A DNA stretch of 64,000 nucleotides from contig ML976669.1 in NCBI GenBank assembly GCA_010015655.1, positions 552,138-616,137 on the forward strand, written 5' to 3'. Below the pieces are notes generated by a model that saw nothing but the letters and a program-made list of their open reading frames with translations, was not told the origin of the DNA and did no database searches. Origin of the DNA: Bimuria novae-zelandiae CBS 107.79. Lineage: Eukaryota > Ascomycota > Dothideomycetes > Pleosporales > Didymosphaeriaceae. Below, one piece after another: positions 61,054 to 64,000 of the stretch. The position numbers and the translations under genes are program-made. Every line of letters starts with the position of its first letter. Within the stretch, counting starts at the first letter, position 1.

Positions 61054-62364
61054 CTAGTCATCAACGATGTCACTCGCTCGCTGCGATTTGACCCCAAAGG
61101 TCACCGTCTGCAAAACTCCGGCAGGTGCCGCAGGAGCTACAAGCAGAATGTCTTCGCCTGTGTCCATCTCACTAAAGCCATCGTATCCTCTCGATACACT
61201 GCTCTTGAAAGTCGACTGGTCATAGCGATATGTGGGGTACGATGTTTCGTAAGTCCTTGCCGTATTTTTCAAGGAGCCCGGGGAGTGTAGGAATCGGCGA
61301 AAGGTATGACGGAGTGCCGGCATCGACGCGGCGATCACTCCTAAGCTCTCTTCGAGAGCGCTAAAGATGAGAGGAACCATATCATCCCCTGTGCATGATC
61401 AGTTTGCACTGACAGATCTTGGGGATTACAACTTACAGCTGGCGTCTCTGGAACCGAAAGTAGTCGTCACGGTCTTCACAACCGCACAAGCCGTGGCGCT
61501 ATATTATTAGTAAAGAATGCATTACGCGTCGAAAAACTCACACGAAGACGAGACCCATCATAGCTATGACAGTGACCTTTTTCCGAAGGTTCATCTGGAG
61601 TCTTCGCACTACCCACGCCGGTAGGAGGACACAAGCCAAATCCGTAACTATAGTTATGACTGGACATAGCTCAGATGGAACGCGGAGAGAGCAATTTCGC
61701 TGCAGTAGACACACCTCCGAATGCCCTGGCGACCGAGACCTGGACGTGTGCCGGTAAGCATTTCTTGTGGAAGTGGGGATCCAGATTCCTGCTTCCTTCT
61801 ATAGGCGTGCATTGTACGCAAGTCAGAGTCACGCCGACCACAGTGACCACCGTTGGGATGGCCATCAATACGTAAACGACCCATCGAATGTAATCATGGG
61901 TTTTCGACATTATTCTCAGGACGAAGAAGCAGACAGACAGCTTCACCAGGTAGATAGCGATGTCTAGAAAAGGCTTAGCACTATTCGAAGACGAAGAGCA
62001 GATTCAGACTCACAGGTTTGAATAACAGCGTACACAACGTACTTCAAGCTCTCCGATATATTCTCTTCGCTCATGTATTCGATATGTCTCCCAAAATTGT
62101 TCTGAACCATGATAGTATTGCATGCAGCTCCGAAAACTGCTATTATGATGGCACATAAAATCGTCCAGTCCTTTTTGTGGTCAGAGTCTGCACTATCTGA
62201 AGCTGGAGCAGCTTACTCACATCCCAACCAACGCCGCTGCGGAGGAAGGTTCTATCATAGAAACGAAAGGCAACAGCGACAACGGCCAGACCTGTTGACG
62301 ACCAAACTAAGCCAAGGATTGTGTGACCATTATTCTCATCCGGCGGAAGCTCGTGCGTTTGCAT
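61054..62364 (-). CDS. Fungal rhodopsin-like seven-TM integral membrane protein
   Basis: Six exons: 62364-62221, 62170-62014, 61963-61715, 61659-61542, 61498-61437 and 61388-61054, giving 354 residues with every phase matching. Typical features of the fungal rhodopsin-domain family: first helix LGLVWSSTGLAVVAVAFRFY, GVGWDDWTILCAIIIAVFGA (the W-D-D motif after helix 1), ESLKYVVYAVIQTYIAIYLV, VVYVLMAIPTVVTVVGVTLT, a Cys-rich loop (CVQCTP..KKCLP), ITIVTDLACVLLPAWVVRRL, GLVFVATACAVVKTV and MVPLIFSALEESLGVIAASM. The C-terminus is cytosolic and Ser/Tyr-rich. The family is not linked to retinal binding, as no Schiff-base lysine context is seen; roles in surface sensing are proposed for relatives. 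Gene intact, unlike its neighbours. Confidence 0.87.
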
Positions 62365-63098
62365 GGTGGCCAGCGGCGGGTCTTGGATGGTAGAGTGGAG
62401 ACGTTAGAGGATTTTTCGATGGAAATGGATTTAACGGGGGCGGCGATAAACTCAATCTAGTAGCCGCCAACATGCCTTCCCGTGGTGCGTTTTAAAACCC
62501 AACATAACACAAGCACGTAGACACCACCCAAATGCAACGCTTTGATACCTCTCGACATGATGAATTCCGACATGCCGCTTCGAAACGGGAACCTTTCCCT
62601 ACCCAATTCCTGTTCGGCTAAAGATCGCCGAGATCATCATCTGTTGCAACCGTGACACGCAGCTGCAGGGTTCGCAACAAGGCAAAGCCCGACTGGAGAA
62701 GGTGGGACACGACCAGGATCGGCCATCGCGAACGCCGCCTACTCCGCCCTCCAAACAGAGAGTGCATTGGAGTTACACAGCATATCGGTGACCTATATCC
62801 ACCCCAAACTGATTACTGTCGTGCGAAAGAACCCTACCGTCTAATTTATCCCCAAACTTGCTGTATTTGAGCTCACGTTATCCTTGATAAAAAGCTGCCT
62901 TGCACGACAATAAGCAACCACCGCAAATCACAGCCTACAGCGAAAACACACCTCTTCCAGTTGCCACATCCTGGGGAAGAAAATTTTGTCATGTCCAAAA
63001 ACGGAGCTCATCACGTATAGGCAGCGAGCGTTACCCACCTTGTCCCACAACCAAGTGACGACCCGCTGGACCCACTAGTCTGTCACGACACCGATCCA
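62365..63098. other. Divergent intergenic region
   Basis: About 730 bp between the rhodopsin-like gene and the MFS gene. No gene seen. Confidence 0.4.
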
Positions 63099-64000
63099 TG
63101 CTGCAGCATCAACACTGACGAACACAAAACTGGACTCCGCGCAAGAAACTGCGCCTTCTCTTCGTAGTATGCTGGTGCGCGTGGTGCGGTGCTTTAGCAC
63201 CACCCGCTGGGCAACTAGCATACTTTCACCAGTTGAAGTTGTACGAGCGAACGCCGACACAACGCAGCTACTCGATCAACGCAGCTGTCGCCGGTCTACT
63301 AGGCGGTCCATTTATATTCGTTCCTATCGCCAGGATAGTGGGCCGGACTTTAGTAATCTTCTGGAGTCTGATAGGAACTTTTGTCTGCCAGATCTGGGCC
63401 GCTTGCATGACTGGCAGCGATGATTACTATGCTTTCATTGCCTCTCGCCTTTTCGCAAGCCTTTTTGGATCGCCTTCGACAATACTGGACGCCGGTTATA
63501 TTATAGATTTATTTTTCCTTCACCAGCGAGGTAGGGCGTTCGCTTGCTACGAGCTCAGCCTGCTGCTAGGTGTCATTTGCAGTCCCACCATAGGGGGCTT
63601 CATCGTACAGAGCCATACTTGACCGGCCGTCTTCTGGTGGACGCTTGCTCCCGTTGGTGTTGGTATTGTGCTTATTTTCTGCTTCGGCGAAGAAACGGGC
63701 TTTGCTCGAGGAAGCACCGCTACCTTTTATCCTAAAGCCCCAACGTCCTTCTTGCAAAGTCGCATCGCGACTCTTCTACCTGGGAACCGGGTCGCCCCAC
63801 GTAACCACTTAGATAGTATGGTAGGTTTTCACCACACCCACTCTTTCACACAGAATGCTAATAAGGCTTTCTCTGGTAAAATGCTTCGTTGCACCATTCA
63901 TCATTGGCACATCGCCAGTCGCCGTCATCGCGGGGCTCTACATGTTGGTTTCCTTTGGCTTCAGCATCATGCTTGCCATTCAGACAGCGATATATCTGCA
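63099..64000 (+). pseudogene. MFS transporter, 5' part, with in-frame stops; runs off the window
   Basis: The plus frame reads QNWTPRKKLRLLFVVCWCAW at the usual entry to TM1, then SYSINAAVAGLLGGPFIFVP, ARIVGRTLVIFWSLIGTFVC, ASRLFASLFGSPSTILDAGY, IIDLFFLHQRGRAFACYELS, LLGVICSPTIGGFIVQSHT and, after a TGA at 63620-63622, PAVFWWTLAPVGVGIVLIFC. In relatives the TGA position is a tryptophan (HTWPAVFWW). A second TGA lies shortly after the candidate ATG at about 63099. Further on, FVAPFIIGTSPVAVIAGLYM is found after a probable intron (63829 to about 63869) whose phase does not match, hinting at another indel. Drug:H+ antiporter-like (DHA) architecture is inferred from the motif order; substrate unknown. 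Confidence 0.65.

Overview
This is eukaryotic nuclear DNA from a filamentous ascomycete (Pezizomycotina). Genes carry many short introns (about 45-110 nt) with GTRNGT donors, CTAAC/CTNAY-like branch sites and YAG acceptors. Fungus-specific families are present: HET domain, DUF3807, fungal 7-TM rhodopsin-like, SSB-type Hsp70. Three sharply bounded AT-rich islands look like RIP-mutated DNA transposons. Two families (a secreted GxGG-type protein near 34 kb and a YIGSGT/C2H2 protein near 13-16 kb) remind me of proteins common in Dothideomycetes, but that class assignment is only an impression. Nothing in the window is prokaryotic.

Layout. 0-2.2 kb: no convincing gene. 2.3-3.5 kb: serine-hydrolase/beta-lactamase-like gene with a one-base frameshift. 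3.7-4.8 kb (-): RNase P/MRP subunit RPP1. 5.3-6.5 kb (+): casein kinase 2 alpha. 7.2-11.0 kb (+): valyl-tRNA synthetase with two micro-exons and a probable dual mitochondrial/cytosolic start. 11.3-11.6 kb: MITE-like repeat, with a diverged second copy at 20.6-20.8 kb. 12.8-16.3 kb: broken GIY-YIG-like exon followed by intact zinc-finger exons and a C-terminal array of PCNA-box-like repeats. 17.96-19.16 kb: RIPed long-TIR transposon with a solo LTR inside. 19.5-20.4 kb: ankyrin gene, probably broken. 23.4-25.8 kb (-): ribosome-associated Hsp70 SSB with eight exons. 26.4-27.1 kb (-): UBE2W-type E2. 27.76-29.86 kb: RIPed pogo/Fot-like transposon. 30-35 kb: a graveyard of frameshifted and nonsense-bearing accessory genes. 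38.2-40.1 kb (+): PWWP-domain chromatin protein. 40.6-41.9 kb (-): MBL-fold protein. 42.2-42.9 kb (-): fasciclin-domain secreted protein. 43.04-46.97 kb: a 2.1 kb RIPed transposon with a second RIPed pogo/Fot element, containing a 750-base assembly gap, inserted in it. 47.1-47.8 kb (+): DUF3807. 48.5-50.6 kb (+): HET-domain gene. 51.4-54.7 kb (-): KRE33/NAT10. 55.5-64 kb: alpha/beta hydrolase (in-frame TAG), cytochrome P450 (in-frame TAA, GC-AG intron), fungal rhodopsin-like 7-TM protein (intact) and the 5' part of an MFS transporter (in-frame TGA), which may be a decaying accessory cluster.

The main pattern is a contrast. Essential genes for tRNA processing, tRNA charging, translation-coupled folding, rRNA acetylation, kinase signalling and chromatin splice into clean frames with no lesion. 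Nearly every accessory gene carries one or more nonsense or single-base frameshift lesions, and the transposons are saturated with stops. Most exon junctions of the intact genes were worked out by hand, with donor, acceptor and phase checked, and the summed exon lengths are divisible by three. Family assignments rest on recognition of conserved motifs, not on database searches.
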